A stretch of 64,000 bases of DNA from Gammaproteobacteria bacterium (lineage in GTDB: Bacteria > Pseudomonadota > Gammaproteobacteria > Xanthomonadales > SZUA-36), in assembly GCA_021772935.1 (NCBI GenBank), contig JAJFLA010000042.1, positions 1-64,000 of the forward strand, given 5' to 3'. This document shows, in pieces, positions 45,587 to 54,709 of the stretch (the stretch's first letter is position 1; the number at the start of each line of letters is the position of its first letter). The notes under the pieces are model-generated. The model searched no databases. It was not told the origin of the DNA and saw nothing but the letters and a program-made list of their open reading frames with translations. The position numbers and the translations under genes were made by a program.

Positions 45587-46951
45587 CTAGGCAGTAAAGG
45601 CCTCAGCATTGACCAGGAAGTGGACCGCGATACTGGCCGCATAACCAATTGCAATGGCCCAAGTCCACTTCAGGTGTGTGAAAAATGTGTATACCCCACG
45701 TGCCTGACCCATCACTGCAACCCCGGCAGCCGAGCCGATGGATAACATTGATCCACCAACGCCCGCCGTTAACGTAACCAACAGCCACTGCCCATGATCC
45801 ATCTCAGGGTTCATGGCCAGTACTGCAAACATTACCGGAATGTTATCCACCAGGGCCGACGCGATTCCCACCAGCACGTTTGAAATAGTCGGCCCCAAAC
45901 CGCTATACATTAACTCAGACCCAAGGGCCAGATAGCCGAATGCCCCCAAACCACCGACACACAGGATTACACCATAGAAAAACATCAGGGTATCCCACTC
46001 AGCTTTTTGCAAACTTGCATAAATATCGTAAGGTCTGGCCGCCAGTTCACTTTCTGCCAAATGAATGGCTTCGCTGCCAAGTGCCGAATCTTCCCTTGGA
46101 CCATCGGGTACCCGATCTTGCTTTCGGCGTTTAAGGTAGTAACCGAATAATTTCAGAAAACCCAAACCTGTCATCATGCCCATTACCGGTGGTATATGCA
46201 GGTAGCTGTGCATCGAAACCGCCATGGTTATCGTCAGGATGAATAGTGCTACCACGATCCACGCACCATGTTTTAAATGTGCTTCTTCGTGCACCGGATC
46301 AGGCTTGCCAGATGATAAGCCAAAAGACAGCAGGCCAGCGGTAACCAGCCAATTAACGATTGAAGGTACCAACAAGGCAAAGAATTCACCGAACTGGACA
46401 TGCTCTTTTTGCCAAACCATCAAGGTGGTTATGTCGCCAAACGGGCTGAACGCCCCACCGGCATTAGCAGCGACAACAATATTGATACAGGCCAGCGCCA
46501 CGAAACGGTGATTATTTCCGCCGACAGATATAGCCACTGTCGCCATCAACAAAGCAGTGGCCAGATTATCAGCAATGGGTGACATTACAAAAGCGATACC
46601 ACCCGTGATCCAAAACACCTGGCGCAGCGAAAACCCCTGGTTAACCAGCCACGCGCGCAGCACTTCAAATATCCCGCGCTCTTCCATGGTGTTAATAAAG
46701 GTCATTGCGGCCAGCAGAAACAGGAATAATTCTGCAAATTCGAGCAGATTATGGCGAACCAGTTCTTCTGCCGAATGAGTGTCGCCTGCAGCCGCATAGG
46801 CAAAAGCAACCAGTATCCAGATAAAGCCGGCAGCCACGATGACGGGCTTCGATTTTCGCAGGTGAATATTCTCTTCAAGAATAACCAGGATATAAGCGCC
46901 AATGAATATCGCGACAGCCATCAATCCGGCCCAATGTGTAGTCAGGTCCAT
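45587..46951 (-). CDS. nhaD: NhaD-type Na+/H+ antiporter, 454 aa
   Basis: About twelve transmembrane helices of the IT/ArsB-NhaD superfamily. Marker segments are the charged SPIADNLATALL and GGAFSPFGDITTLMVWQ near the ion-binding site, and VDNIPVMFAVLAM in the C-terminal half. It expels Na+ or Li+ in exchange for protons at the inner membrane, typical of marine and alkaliphilic gammaproteobacteria. It stands alone on the minus strand next to the IS6 element. Confidence 0.92.
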   Translation of the reverse strand: MDLTTHWAGLMAVAIFIGAYILVILEENIHLRKSKPVIVAAGFIWILVAFAYAAAGDTHSAEELVRHNLLEFAELFLFLLAAMTFINTMEERGIFEVLRAWLVNQGFSLRQVFWITGGIAFVMSPIADNLATALLMATVAISVGGNNHRFVALACINIVVAANAGGAFSPFGDITTLMVWQKEHVQFGEFFALLVPSIVNWLVTAGLLSFGLSSGKPDPVHEEAHLKHGAWIVVALFILTITMAVSMHSYLHIPPVMGMMTGLGFLKLFGYYLKRRKQDRVPDGPREDSALGSEAIHLAESELAARPYDIYASLQKAEWDTLMFFYGVILCVGGLGAFGYLALGSELMYSGLGPTISNVLVGIASALVDNIPVMFAVLAMNPEMDHGQWLLVTLTAGVGGSMLSIGSAAGVAVMGQARGVYTFFTHLKWTWAIAIGYAASIAVHFLVNAEAFTA

Positions 46952-47157
46952 CCTATTAATACTTCCTGTTAATTAATCCCATACCAATTATTTTACAACT
47001 TATGCGTATCTGTATCCTGATGTTGTCAGTTAGTGATTGCAATGGACGGTAATTAATGATCGATATCTGCTTTTGCTACTTTATCGTGATGTCGTGCACC
47101 TGGGGGTGTTTATCAGTTTATAATCTCTGTTCCAGAAACTGAACACTTCACCTGACT

Positions 47158-48018
47158 GTGAAACCAAACAGAATAAGAACAGTAACAATTCCCCTGGTTT
47201 TTTTAACGCTTGCTGCATGCGCTTCAATGATGCAATCGGCAACGAATAGTATGGCTGCCAATCTCAGTGCAGCCATCATGAATCAAAATGATCCTGAAAC
47301 AGTTCGCGATGGTGCGCCCGCTTATCTACTGATGCTCGATAGTTTTATCGAGGGCACGCCTGGTGATGCTGCAATGCTGGGTGCAGCCGCAGAACTATAC
47401 GCTGCATATGGCGTCATATTTGTTAAAGATGAGCAACGTGCCAATCGTCTGACCAATCGCGCTCTTTCATACGGGCAACAGTCTTTGTGCGCCAGCAACG
47501 AGACAGTTTGCGGAATACACGCGCTTTCATTTAAGGAATTTGAAAGTTCATTGGAAAAACTGGATAAAAAAGATGCGGCCGCCCTTTTTACATTTGGCCT
47601 GACTTCGATCGCTTACATTAAAGTCCACAGTAATGACTGGGGAGCAATGGCTAAATTACCGCGTGTTGAATCCGCACTCAAACGTGTACAGGTTTTGGAC
47701 CCACAATACAACGCCGTCCAGGTTGAGCATTTTCTCGCCGTACTAAACACCATCCGACCACCAGCGCTGGGGGGGGATTTTGAAGCAGGTAAAGTACATT
47801 ATGAGCGCGCACTGGCCCTGTCAGACAACAAGGACCTGTCAATCACCGTGGACTATGCCCGCTATTACGCACGTACACTGTATGATCGCGAGCTTCACGA
47901 CCGCCTGTTGAACGATGTCATGTCAGCGGAACCGAATCAGGATGGCTACACTCTATTTAACACCTTGGCACAACGCGAAGCACAGGAGTTGCTAGATACA
48001 GCGGATGACTATTTTTAA
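47158..48018 (+). CDS. TRAP-associated lipoprotein TatT, 286 aa
   Basis: A lipoprotein signal (LTLAAC) precedes an all-helical TPR-like protein of the TatT family, known from the Treponema TRAP-associated complex where it binds the substrate-binding protein TatP. It begins at GTG 47158, the only start that keeps the signal; no strong ribosome binding site is visible. It overlaps the next gene's upstream frame and leads a four-gene TRAP operon. Confidence 0.85.
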   Translation: MKPNRIRTVTIPLVFLTLAACASMMQSATNSMAANLSAAIMNQNDPETVRDGAPAYLLMLDSFIEGTPGDAAMLGAAAELYAAYGVIFVKDEQRANRLTNRALSYGQQSLCASNETVCGIHALSFKEFESSLEKLDKKDAAALFTFGLTSIAYIKVHSNDWGAMAKLPRVESALKRVQVLDPQYNAVQVEHFLAVLNTIRPPALGGDFEAGKVHYERALALSDNKDLSITVDYARYYARTLYDRELHDRLLNDVMSAEPNQDGYTLFNTLAQREAQELLDTADDYF

Positions 48019-48031
48019 ACAAGGAACACAC

Positions 48032-49087
48032 ATGGAGCTCTGCCTTAACAAAGGTTTTCCTAACCGGCATTTTGTCGGGCGAATTGCTATCACGCTAATA
48101 CTGCTTGGTGTGATGTCTCATGTCAGCGCCCAAACCATCAAAATAGCCACTCTCGCACCGGAGGGCTCCGGCTGGATGAAAGCCATGCGGGCAGGCGCCA
48201 AAGAAATCGGGGAGCGTACAGACACGCGCGTCAAATTCAAATTTTATGGTGGCGGAGTTCAAGGCAATGACAAGCAGGTGCTGCGGAAAATGCGCATCGG
48301 CCAGTTACACGGTGGTGCCTTTACATCAAATGCGCTCGGTGAGTTCCAGAAAGACGCCCTGCTTTATGGCATGCCCATGCTGTTCAACGACCTCGAAGAG
48401 GTAAAGTTTGCCAGAGACCGTATGGATGACGAATTGCGCACACGTATGGAACAGGCCGGCTATGTCAACTTTGGTTTTGCTGGTGGGGGGTTTGCCCACA
48501 TCATGTCAATCCAGCCTGTCGCCAATCTGGGTGATTTGCAGGGGCTGAAGGTCTGGATACCGGATGGGGACAAAATTTCATATGGCGCAATCAAGGCGCT
48601 TGGTGTCTCTCCGGTAACCATGCCACTGACCGACGTATTGACCGGTTTGCAAACAGAACTGATTGATACCATCATGAGCCCGCCCGCCGCTGCCATAGTT
48701 TTGCAGTGGAACACAGGGGTGAGTTATATCACTGAGTACCCCCTGGCCTACATTTTTGCCATGCTGGTTGTAGATAAAAAATACTTTGACCGCATCCCTC
48801 CTGCCGACCAGGACATTGTGCGTGAGGTCATGGAACGGGTTTATCTTGGCTTTGACCAACAAGGTAATGAAGATAATGAAAACGCCTACAAGGCTTTGCT
48901 TGATGATGGTATGAAGTCCATTGTTCCTGACCAGGGCCAGGTTCCTGAATGGCACATTGCAGTTCAAAAATCCAACCACCAACTTGCTGAGGAAGGTGTA
49001 ATAGATGCCAGGCTGCTTGGTGAACTTGAATGTTACGTAGCTGCCTTCCGTGCGGATGATCAGGCGAAAGACTGTAGCCAGTACTAA
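48032..49087 (+). CDS. dctP: TRAP transporter substrate-binding protein, DctP family, 351 aa
   Basis: After a signal peptide the product shows the DctP fold: TIKIATLAPEGSGWMKAM, GGGVQGNDKQVLRKMRIGQLHGG and GLKVWIPDG. The conserved ligand arginine of classic dicarboxylate binders is not obvious at that site, so the substrate may not be a simple C4 acid. AAGGA lies ahead of ATG 48032. Pairing with TatT suggests a hydrophobic or otherwise unusual ligand delivered through a TatPT complex. Confidence 0.9.
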   Translation: MELCLNKGFPNRHFVGRIAITLILLGVMSHVSAQTIKIATLAPEGSGWMKAMRAGAKEIGERTDTRVKFKFYGGGVQGNDKQVLRKMRIGQLHGGAFTSNALGEFQKDALLYGMPMLFNDLEEVKFARDRMDDELRTRMEQAGYVNFGFAGGGFAHIMSIQPVANLGDLQGLKVWIPDGDKISYGAIKALGVSPVTMPLTDVLTGLQTELIDTIMSPPAAAIVLQWNTGVSYITEYPLAYIFAMLVVDKKYFDRIPPADQDIVREVMERVYLGFDQQGNEDNENAYKALLDDGMKSIVPDQGQVPEWHIAVQKSNHQLAEEGVIDARLLGELECYVAAFRADDQAKDCSQY

Positions 49088-49608
49088 TGAGCCGCATCGC
49101 TTTAGTTTTCAACAGACTCGAAAAAGCTGGAACCTATGCGGAAGACGCCCTACTTTTAGTCATCCTGATCAGCATGATCTTGCTGGCCGGCACACAAATT
49201 TTTCTAAGAAACATTTTTGATACAAGCCTGTTTTGGGGCGATGAAATGCTTCGCATGATGGTATTGTGGTTAACCGTAGCTGGCGGCCTTGCGGCCAGCA
49301 GAATGGACAAACACATTAGTATTGCAGTGCTGGATCGTTTCCTTCCAAACGCCGTACAACTGGCTACAAAAATTATAATTGATTTTTTTACAGCATCTGT
49401 TTGTGCGCTATTCGCCTGGCACAGTGCGCGTTTTGTCATGAGTTCATATGAGTTCGGTGACACCCTGATGAAAAACACGCCAGCATGGATATTACAAATC
49501 ATATTACCCATCGGATTTGCGCTGATGGCTTACCGTCACCTGGTGCTTGCGATCAAGCGTCCTTTTAGTTTGACTGACAATTTGACTACTGGTAACAACC
49601 GCCAATGA
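49087..49608 (+). CDS. dctQ: TRAP transporter small permease, DctQ type, 173 aa
   Basis: Four transmembrane helices with the DctQ pattern LLAGTQIFLRNIFDTSLFWGDEMLRMM and a TVAGGLAASRMDKHISI segment (both shortened here). It forms the inner-membrane complex with the large permease. Its ATG overlaps the dctP stop by one base. Confidence 0.9.
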   Translation: MSRIALVFNRLEKAGTYAEDALLLVILISMILLAGTQIFLRNIFDTSLFWGDEMLRMMVLWLTVAGGLAASRMDKHISIAVLDRFLPNAVQLATKIIIDFFTASVCALFAWHSARFVMSSYEFGDTLMKNTPAWILQIILPIGFALMAYRHLVLAIKRPFSLTDNLTTGNNRQ

Positions 49609-50861
49609 TCATCGTGGGATCTATACTGGTGTTATTGGTTTTGTTCGGTGCCCCGTTATTTGCAGTCATTGCTGCTGGTGCGTTCTGGAATTTTTACCAG
49701 GCGGAGATTGATCTCCAGGCCATAGCCATTGAATTTTACGGTATCGCGGAAATGCCGATTCTGTTGGCCATCCCGTTGTTCACATTTGCGGGTTACCTAC
49801 TCAGTGAAAGCAATGCACCCAAGCGACTGGTGCGTCTGACAAGTGCTTTGCTCGGCTGGATGCCTGCCGGTCTGGCAATCGTTTCCCTGGTTGCATGCGC
49901 GTTTTTCACCGCCTTTACGGGTGCGTCTGGTGTTACCATCATCGCCTTGGGTGCGATATTGTTTCCCGCGATGCAACAAGCCGGCTATCCAGAGAAGTTC
50001 AATCTTGGACTCGTCACCTCAGCCGGCAGTCTTGGCTTGCTGTTTGCACCATCTTTGCCCTTGATTCTGTACGGTGTAGTTGCAGAGGTACCTATAGAAA
50101 GCCTGTTTCTTGCTGGCCTGTTGCCCGGTTTCCTGATGCTTATCGTCTTGTCTGCTTTCAGCATCTGGAAAAATCGCGCAATCCGTACACCTCTGGGAGA
50201 TTTTTCCTGGCGTGAAGTCCGTGCCGCAGTAGGTGAAGCAATGTGGGAAATACCATTGCCCATTGTCGTTCTCGGTGGAATCTATAGCGGTTATTTTGCA
50301 ATTTCCGAGGCCGCTGCGGTCACGGCATTGTATGTATTGATCATCGATGTGGTCGTACTCAAAGAAGTATCCCTGCGCAAACTACCGTCCATCATACGGG
50401 AATCCATGATCCTGGTCGGTGGTATCATGATGATATTGGGTGTGTCGCGAGCCTCCACCAATTTCATGATTGATGCTGGCGTGCCACAACAGTTATTGCA
50501 TTGGATCAGCGGGTTTGTTACCGGTGAAACTGCTTTCATGGTGATGCTACTGTTGTTCCTGTTGATGCTCGGCGCAATCCTGGATGTGTTTTCGGCAATT
50601 GTGCTGGTCGTGCCATTGATCCTGCCGGTAGCCACCCAGTTCGGTGTGGACCCGGTACATCTTGGAATTGTTTTTCTTGCCACCATGCAATTGGGCTATA
50701 TCACACCACCCATTGGTCTTAACTTGTTCATCGCGGGGTACCGGTTTGATCGGTCGATCGTAGATATTTATTTATCTACCTTGCCATTTTTTGTGTTCTT
50801 GATGATTTCTGTCGCGATAATTGCTTTCTGGCCAACCTTGTCGCTGATCTTGTTATCGTGA
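49605..50861 (+). CDS. dctM: TRAP transporter large permease, DctM type, 418 aa
   Basis: A 12-span permease with repeated DctM hairpins: GAPLFAVIAAGAF, TFAGYLLSES, FFTAFTGASGVTIIALG and LGYITPPIGLNLFI. It carries the Na+- or H+-coupled transport step. Its ATG overlaps dctQ by 4 nt, completing the tatT-dctP-dctQ-dctM operon. Confidence 0.92.
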   Translation: MIIVGSILVLLVLFGAPLFAVIAAGAFWNFYQAEIDLQAIAIEFYGIAEMPILLAIPLFTFAGYLLSESNAPKRLVRLTSALLGWMPAGLAIVSLVACAFFTAFTGASGVTIIALGAILFPAMQQAGYPEKFNLGLVTSAGSLGLLFAPSLPLILYGVVAEVPIESLFLAGLLPGFLMLIVLSAFSIWKNRAIRTPLGDFSWREVRAAVGEAMWEIPLPIVVLGGIYSGYFAISEAAAVTALYVLIIDVVVLKEVSLRKLPSIIRESMILVGGIMMILGVSRASTNFMIDAGVPQQLLHWISGFVTGETAFMVMLLLFLLMLGAILDVFSAIVLVVPLILPVATQFGVDPVHLGIVFLATMQLGYITPPIGLNLFIAGYRFDRSIVDIYLSTLPFFVFLMISVAIIAFWPTLSLILLS

Positions 50862-50892
50862 TAAAGGTGGCCAAGCATGCCCCCTTTACAGG

Positions 50893-51918
50893 TCATTTGA
50901 TCTCAGAGTTGACTGCTGCAGTGATAACGGCCCAATCCTGATAACATGCATCCAGAATTTGGAAGTCATCCTGATCGTCTACATCCAGACTCAGGCCACC
51001 GTAGGGGGTTACAACAATCTTAACCGGACCTCCGAGAACTTCACTGAGACTTTTTTCAACCCGCTCCTGAGTGTTACCCATCTTCAAGCGCCTATACCAG
51101 CGACCCTTTCCTTTCGAGAGCATTAATGTGAGCTGGATTCGCATCGCCAACCAAGCTGCCTGCCAGCCTCCCTGGCTTCTCAAAAAATTGAAAATCAAGG
51201 CCACGACATTGCGCCAATCTATCGCCTTACGGTAAGAAAAACCGGTTTGAAGGAATTCCTGATGAGATAGATTCCGTGGCCGGCCTACATAAATGTTGGC
51301 CAGGCGCAATCGGCCACATTCCAGTTCAACAAAAGGCCGTTTGATCCCCTGCTTGTCAACCGACGGATAAAACGGTTTGACACCAATCTCGTCAACCACA
51401 CCGGCAAGCATGGCGTAAGGCTTATCGGATGCATTATCAACACGTGCACAGCGGGATACAAAATCGTCTATTGAACGACTGGTCACCAGTGGCAAATCAC
51501 AAGAAATAATCAGCAAAGGCCTCTCTTTCAGCCCCTTGGTGGAGTCAGATTTGTGACGGTTTTCTGATGCTTCGATACCTGCCCAGCAATTGGTCAACAT
51601 TTTTCCGCGCTGGGCGATGATCTGAACCCTGGAAGAAATACCTGCGAGTGTTTTCTTTAACTCTTCTTCCGGGCCGACTACAAAAATCTGGCCGATCCTT
51701 TCAGCATCCACCAGGGCATTGACTACATAACGGATCAACACTTGCCCACTGACTTCCAGAAAAGCCTTGTTGCAGCCGGCAATCAAACGCTTTGGGTTTT
51801 GATGGGTACCGGCCAGAACAACAGCATCCAGCGGCAAGGTATAGGCATCTGAACGCTGAACCGCCTGCCCGGAATCGTCTGCTTTGTTACTGCCGTTTCG
51901 TTCTGTATTGGAATGCAT
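50893..51918 (-). CDS. MobA-like nucleotidyltransferase, 341 aa
   Basis: Residues 25-210 are a nucleotide-diphospho-sugar-transferase fold with the start PLDAVVLAGTHQNPKRLI, the substrate lysine in NKAFLEVSG and the metal-binding CDLPLV. The usual GGxSxRxG loop is changed to GTHQNPKR. A C-terminal part (220-341) ends in a SLDVDDQDDF motif. MobA/CofC-like enzymes transfer nucleotides to cofactors or sugars, but no partner gene adjoins it. Confidence 0.75.
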   Translation of the reverse strand: MHSNTERNGSNKADDSGQAVQRSDAYTLPLDAVVLAGTHQNPKRLIAGCNKAFLEVSGQVLIRYVVNALVDAERIGQIFVVGPEEELKKTLAGISSRVQIIAQRGKMLTNCWAGIEASENRHKSDSTKGLKERPLLIISCDLPLVTSRSIDDFVSRCARVDNASDKPYAMLAGVVDEIGVKPFYPSVDKQGIKRPFVELECGRLRLANIYVGRPRNLSHQEFLQTGFSYRKAIDWRNVVALIFNFLRSQGGWQAAWLAMRIQLTLMLSKGKGRWYRRLKMGNTQERVEKSLSEVLGGPVKIVVTPYGGLSLDVDDQDDFQILDACYQDWAVITAAVNSEIK

Positions 51919-52205
51919 GGTTGCCTGTTAAGTTCTGTTTCTCTCCAGAGGAGACCATACTGCTCATCTGTATGAGCCCGTACGCCTGACTTTAATAGTC
52001 GTCTCTGCTCACCTGATTTTATAGACTACCGCGTCAACTTGGAACACTAAAAGTAATTCACTTCCATCGCAAATCAATTCAATTACAAACGACTGTTTTC
52101 TGAATCAGTAAAACTACTGTACCCTATTAGGGCTCTTTGCTCCGAAAGGGTGGCATTGCCATCCTCATATTCATCACAATAACCTCTAAGAGGGAGAATA
52201 CAACC

Positions 52206-52877
52206 GTGGAACAAGCAATATTTAACGAAATGTTTTTGGCCTTTATATTTCGCTGGGTACATTTTTTGGCTGGCGTAACCTGGATTGGTTTGCTGTACTA
52301 CTTTAATTTCGTGCAAGGAGAATATTTTAAAGAAGCTGATGGCGGCGCTAAGTCTGATGTCATCCAGAAGCTGGTTCCACAGGCGCTTTGGTGGTTCCGC
52401 TGGGCTGCTATGTTCACCTTCTTGAGCGGAGCCTACTTACTCTACACTTTTCACCTCAGTGGTATTGGCATCCTCGTTGGCGCCACCCTGGGAACGATCA
52501 TGTTCCTTAATGTGTGGCTAATCATCTGGCCCAATCAAAAAGTCGTCATAGCCTCGGCCAAACAAGCCGCAGCCGGTGGAGCGGCTCTACCGGGTGCCGC
52601 AGCCGCCCTGGCCAAAGCAGGACTGGCCTCACGCACCAACACTTTATTTTCTATTCCTATGCTGTTCTTTATGGCCTCATCAAGACACGTGGGTCAGCTG
52701 CAAACCTCAATACACGACATTAACGTGGCGTCAATGGCCCTGATTTTTGGTCTCATTGCGGTGCTGGCACTCAATGGTGTAGTTGGGAAAACCGGACCAT
52801 TCACTTCTGTTAAAGGTGTCATTGGCAGTGGATTCTTACTGACCGCAATTATGTTTATCCTGGTTGAAATGATTTAA
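52206..52877 (+). CDS. Urate-oxidase-N-like membrane protein, 223 aa
   Basis: An integral membrane protein of about six spans matching the N-terminal domain of the PuuD-type urate hydroxylase (PF06181): FRWVHFLAGVTWIGLLYYFNFVQG, WFRWAAMFTFLSGAYLLY and WLIIWPNQKVVI. The cytochrome c domain fused to true PuuD is absent, and no purine gene is nearby, so activity on urate is doubtful. GTG 52206 is preceded by GAGGGAGA. Confidence 0.8.
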   Translation: MEQAIFNEMFLAFIFRWVHFLAGVTWIGLLYYFNFVQGEYFKEADGGAKSDVIQKLVPQALWWFRWAAMFTFLSGAYLLYTFHLSGIGILVGATLGTIMFLNVWLIIWPNQKVVIASAKQAAAGGAALPGAAAALAKAGLASRTNTLFSIPMLFFMASSRHVGQLQTSIHDINVASMALIFGLIAVLALNGVVGKTGPFTSVKGVIGSGFLLTAIMFILVEMI

Positions 52878-52905
52878 ACAGACTTTAACAAAGGTCTAGA
52901 GATCA

Positions 52906-52927
52906 GACCCGGGGTTCTCCCCGGGTC
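52906..52927 (+). terminator. Stem-loop after the urate-oxidase-like gene
   Basis: A 9-bp stem GACCCGGGG / CCCCGGGTC with loop TTCT, 28 nt after the stop. No T-run follows, so termination efficiency is uncertain. Confidence 0.5.
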
Positions 52928-52940
52928 GATATGATCAGGG

Positions 52941-52975
52941 GAAGGTGAGAGAAGGAACTGGTCGAGAGGCTGGCC
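52941..52975. repeat. Dispersed repeat, copy B
   Basis: Matches copy A at 26754-26798 over GAAGGTGAGAGAAGG and GGAACTGGTCGAGAGGCTGG, lacking about 10 nt found in copy A. Both copies are non-coding and lie ahead of RNA elements (riboswitch; structured RNA). Confidence 0.6.
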
Positions 52976-53195
52976 CGGACCACCGTAAAACTGTCAAGTC
53001 ACCGGCTTGGTTCATGAGCGGTTTGTCATTAACGTATGTTGAAAAATTTATTTGGGTCATTTTTAATCAATTATATTCGCTTCATCGCAAACCAATAAAA
53101 CACTTCATTTCAGTGTTAGTTATCTATTCAGTTACTTGTGATTTTTTACTGATATTTACGTTTAGAAAAACACCCTAAATAACCATTTTCTGGTT

Positions 53196-53224
53196 TTGAC
53201 AATCCTGTCCTTCAGGAGTAGCTT
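53196..53224 (+). promoter_or_regulatory. Promoter-like element of the structured RNA
   Basis: A perfect -35 TTGACA (53196-53201), 17-bp spacer and a weak -10 TAGCTT (53219-53224). It would start a transcript near 53231 that reaches the terminator at 53762. The weak -10 leaves the start uncertain. Confidence 0.4.
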
Positions 53225-53277
53225 AAGTACCCCGTTAGACAGAAACCCACCAACCGTAAGGTTGGGGTCGCAGGAAG

Positions 53278-53420
53278 AACGGAGAAGGTCGAAAGACTGG
53301 AAAACGTACGAAGAAAGTCGCAAGACTGGAAACGTGCGGAGAAAGTCGAAAGGCCGGAAGCGTACGGAGAAAGTCGAAAGGCCGGAAGCGTGCGGAGAAA
53401 GTTGAAAGACTGGAAACGAG
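53278..53420 (+). repeat. Five tandem 28-29-nt hairpin units
   Basis: Each unit has the form CGGAGAAAGTC-GAAA-GRCYGGAA with a short stem closed by a tetraloop. Loops are at 53291 (GAAA), 53320 (GCAA), 53348, 53376 and 53404 (GAAA). Base changes keep pairing in units 1, 2 and 5 (GGTC/GACT, AGTC/GACT, AGTT/GACT), while units 3 and 4 have AGTC/GGCC with a terminal mismatch. There are no spacers, so it is not a CRISPR array. Confidence 0.85.
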
Positions 53421-53729
53421 CAGAGTGCGAATCTACTGGAAGGCCGACCCGCCTGAAGGTAGAGAGGGTGGAAGAAAACGGACAGCGTCCAGGTGGTACA
53501 GGGCGCGTCACCCGGACCGGGTTCTGCCAAAAGAAGCGGTCGTACCATAAGGGTGACTCGATAGGAACACGCGATTCCTTGAGATAGACGCGAAACACGT
53601 CGATAAATAAAAGCGGGAAGAAGACTCGCGACCAGATACCGAAGGGCGGAACAAATCGGAGCTGGACGAAGTTGGAAAGGCCTAGGAGGATCTGCAGTCC
53701 ACCGCAAGCGGAGTTCCTACACTTCTATG

Positions 53730-53762
53730 ACGAGGGAGACGCAAGTCTCCCTCGTTTTTTTT
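53730..53762 (+). terminator. Strong rho-independent terminator
   Basis: A perfect 11-bp stem ACGAGGGAGAC / GTCTCCCTCGT with a GCAA loop and a run of eight T. It ends the candidate structured RNA and insulates the mla operon. Confidence 0.95.
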
Positions 53763-53909
53763 GTCTAAACAAAAGCAAACCAAAAACAGCCACTCGATCC
53801 CGAATTCGTACTACAATTGCACCCAGGTGAATTGAAATAGAACCATGCACTTCACGGTCAGTACCACTAAGCAACTATTACAGGCCAGACTGGCAGCAGG
53901 AACCGCAGC

Positions 53910-54707
53910 TTGAAAGACCCGATAATTCGCATCCGCAATGTGCTTTTTAAACGAGACGAAAAAGTCGTGCTTGATGACGTAAGCATGAATATTGGTCGCG
54001 GTAAAATTGTGGCCATAATGGGCCCGAGTGGTGTAGGTAAAACAACGATTCTACGACTGATCTCCGGTCAGCTACAACCATCCAAAGGCAGCATTGAAGT
54101 TGATGGAAAACTGGTTTCAAGCTTATCCAGACGTGCATTATATGATTGTAGAAAGGACATAGGCGTGTTGTTGCAAAATGGTGCTTTATTTACCGACCTG
54201 ACAGTATTTGAGAACGTCGCCACACCGTTGAGGGAACATAGCGACCTGATAGAAAAGGACATTGAGGAGCGTGTTATGGCCAAGCTGGAATCTGTAGGGC
54301 TGGCGGGCACGGAAGAGCTGATGCCACATAGCCTGTCAGGCGGAATGGCTCGACGCGTCGCACTGGCACGGGCCGTCATCATGAATCCAAAAATCGTATT
54401 GTTCGACGAACCCATGACCGGGTTGGACCCAATTGCCATGTCCACCGTGGGCCGTCTGATACGGGAAACCAATGACCAGTTGGGTTTAACCAGTGTCATT
54501 GTTACGCACAATGTTGTGCAGATGAAAAGGCTGGTGGACTATTGCTTTATTCTGGCCGGTGAAAAGCTAATTGCTGAAGGTACTCCGGAGGAGTTAATGC
54601 AAAGTGATGAGCCTGCGGTTGACCAGTTTATGAATGGTCGGGTCGAAGGGCCTATATCTTTCAAGTACCAAAATGCGGCGAGTAGCAGCGCCACAAGTCC
54701 TTCCTGA
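53910..54707 (+). CDS. mlaF: Phospholipid transport ATPase MlaF, 265 aa
   Basis: ABC ATPase of the Mla intermembrane lipid transport system. Walker A GPSGVGKTT, Q-loop GVLLQNGALF, signature LSGGMARR, Walker B IVLFDEP and H-loop VTHN are all present. It starts at TTG 53910, with AGGA upstream; no ATG lies before the conserved IRNVLFKR. It is first of five co-directional mla genes, 3 nt before mlaE. No STAS partner MlaB follows, unlike in E. coli. Confidence 0.93.
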   Translation: MKDPIIRIRNVLFKRDEKVVLDDVSMNIGRGKIVAIMGPSGVGKTTILRLISGQLQPSKGSIEVDGKLVSSLSRRALYDCRKDIGVLLQNGALFTDLTVFENVATPLREHSDLIEKDIEERVMAKLESVGLAGTEELMPHSLSGGMARRVALARAVIMNPKIVLFDEPMTGLDPIAMSTVGRLIRETNDQLGLTSVIVTHNVVQMKRLVDYCFILAGEKLIAEGTPEELMQSDEPAVDQFMNGRVEGPISFKYQNAASSSATSPS

Positions 54708-54709
54708 TC

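Larger units (their letters stand above)
52878..53195. other. Non-coding region upstream of the structured RNA
   Basis: Holds a GC-rich stem-loop at 52906-52927 and copy B of a dispersed repeat at 52941-52975 (separate entries). The rest is A+T-rich with no supported gene. Confidence 0.6.
53231..53762 (+). ncRNA. Candidate large structured non-coding RNA, about 530 nt
   Basis: No frame here gives a plausible protein. The plus strand holds hairpins that all end in GNRA loops: CCAACC-GTAA-GGTTGG (53250-53265), five tandem hairpins at 53278-53420 with GAAA or GCAA loops, and a GCAA-loop terminator. A further AGGAA/TTCCT hairpin lies near 53564. The RNA is very rich in GGA triplets (well over a dozen), which could bind CsrA/RsmA. 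It is not RNase P RNA, tmRNA or 6S by their conserved cores. It may be a new large RNA family or a CsrA sponge. Confidence 0.65.

Noticed and set aside
45393-45590. 65-codon frame after the IS6 transposase
   Set aside because: It begins inside the transposase gene in another frame and crosses the IS end; no similarity.
52206-52877. True urate hydroxylase PuuD
   Set aside because: The C-terminal cytochrome c domain is absent and no purine genes are nearby; kept only as a domain-level call.
53278-53420. CRISPR array
   Set aside because: Units are directly adjacent with no unique spacers, and no cas gene is in the window.
53162-53707. 181-codon minus-strand frame
   Set aside because: Antisense of the repeat-rich RNA; its Ser/Phe/Leu repeats simply mirror the tandem hairpin units.
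53231-53762. RNase P RNA, tmRNA or 6S RNA
   Set aside because: The conserved cores of these RNAs are not present, and the tandem hairpins do not occur in them.
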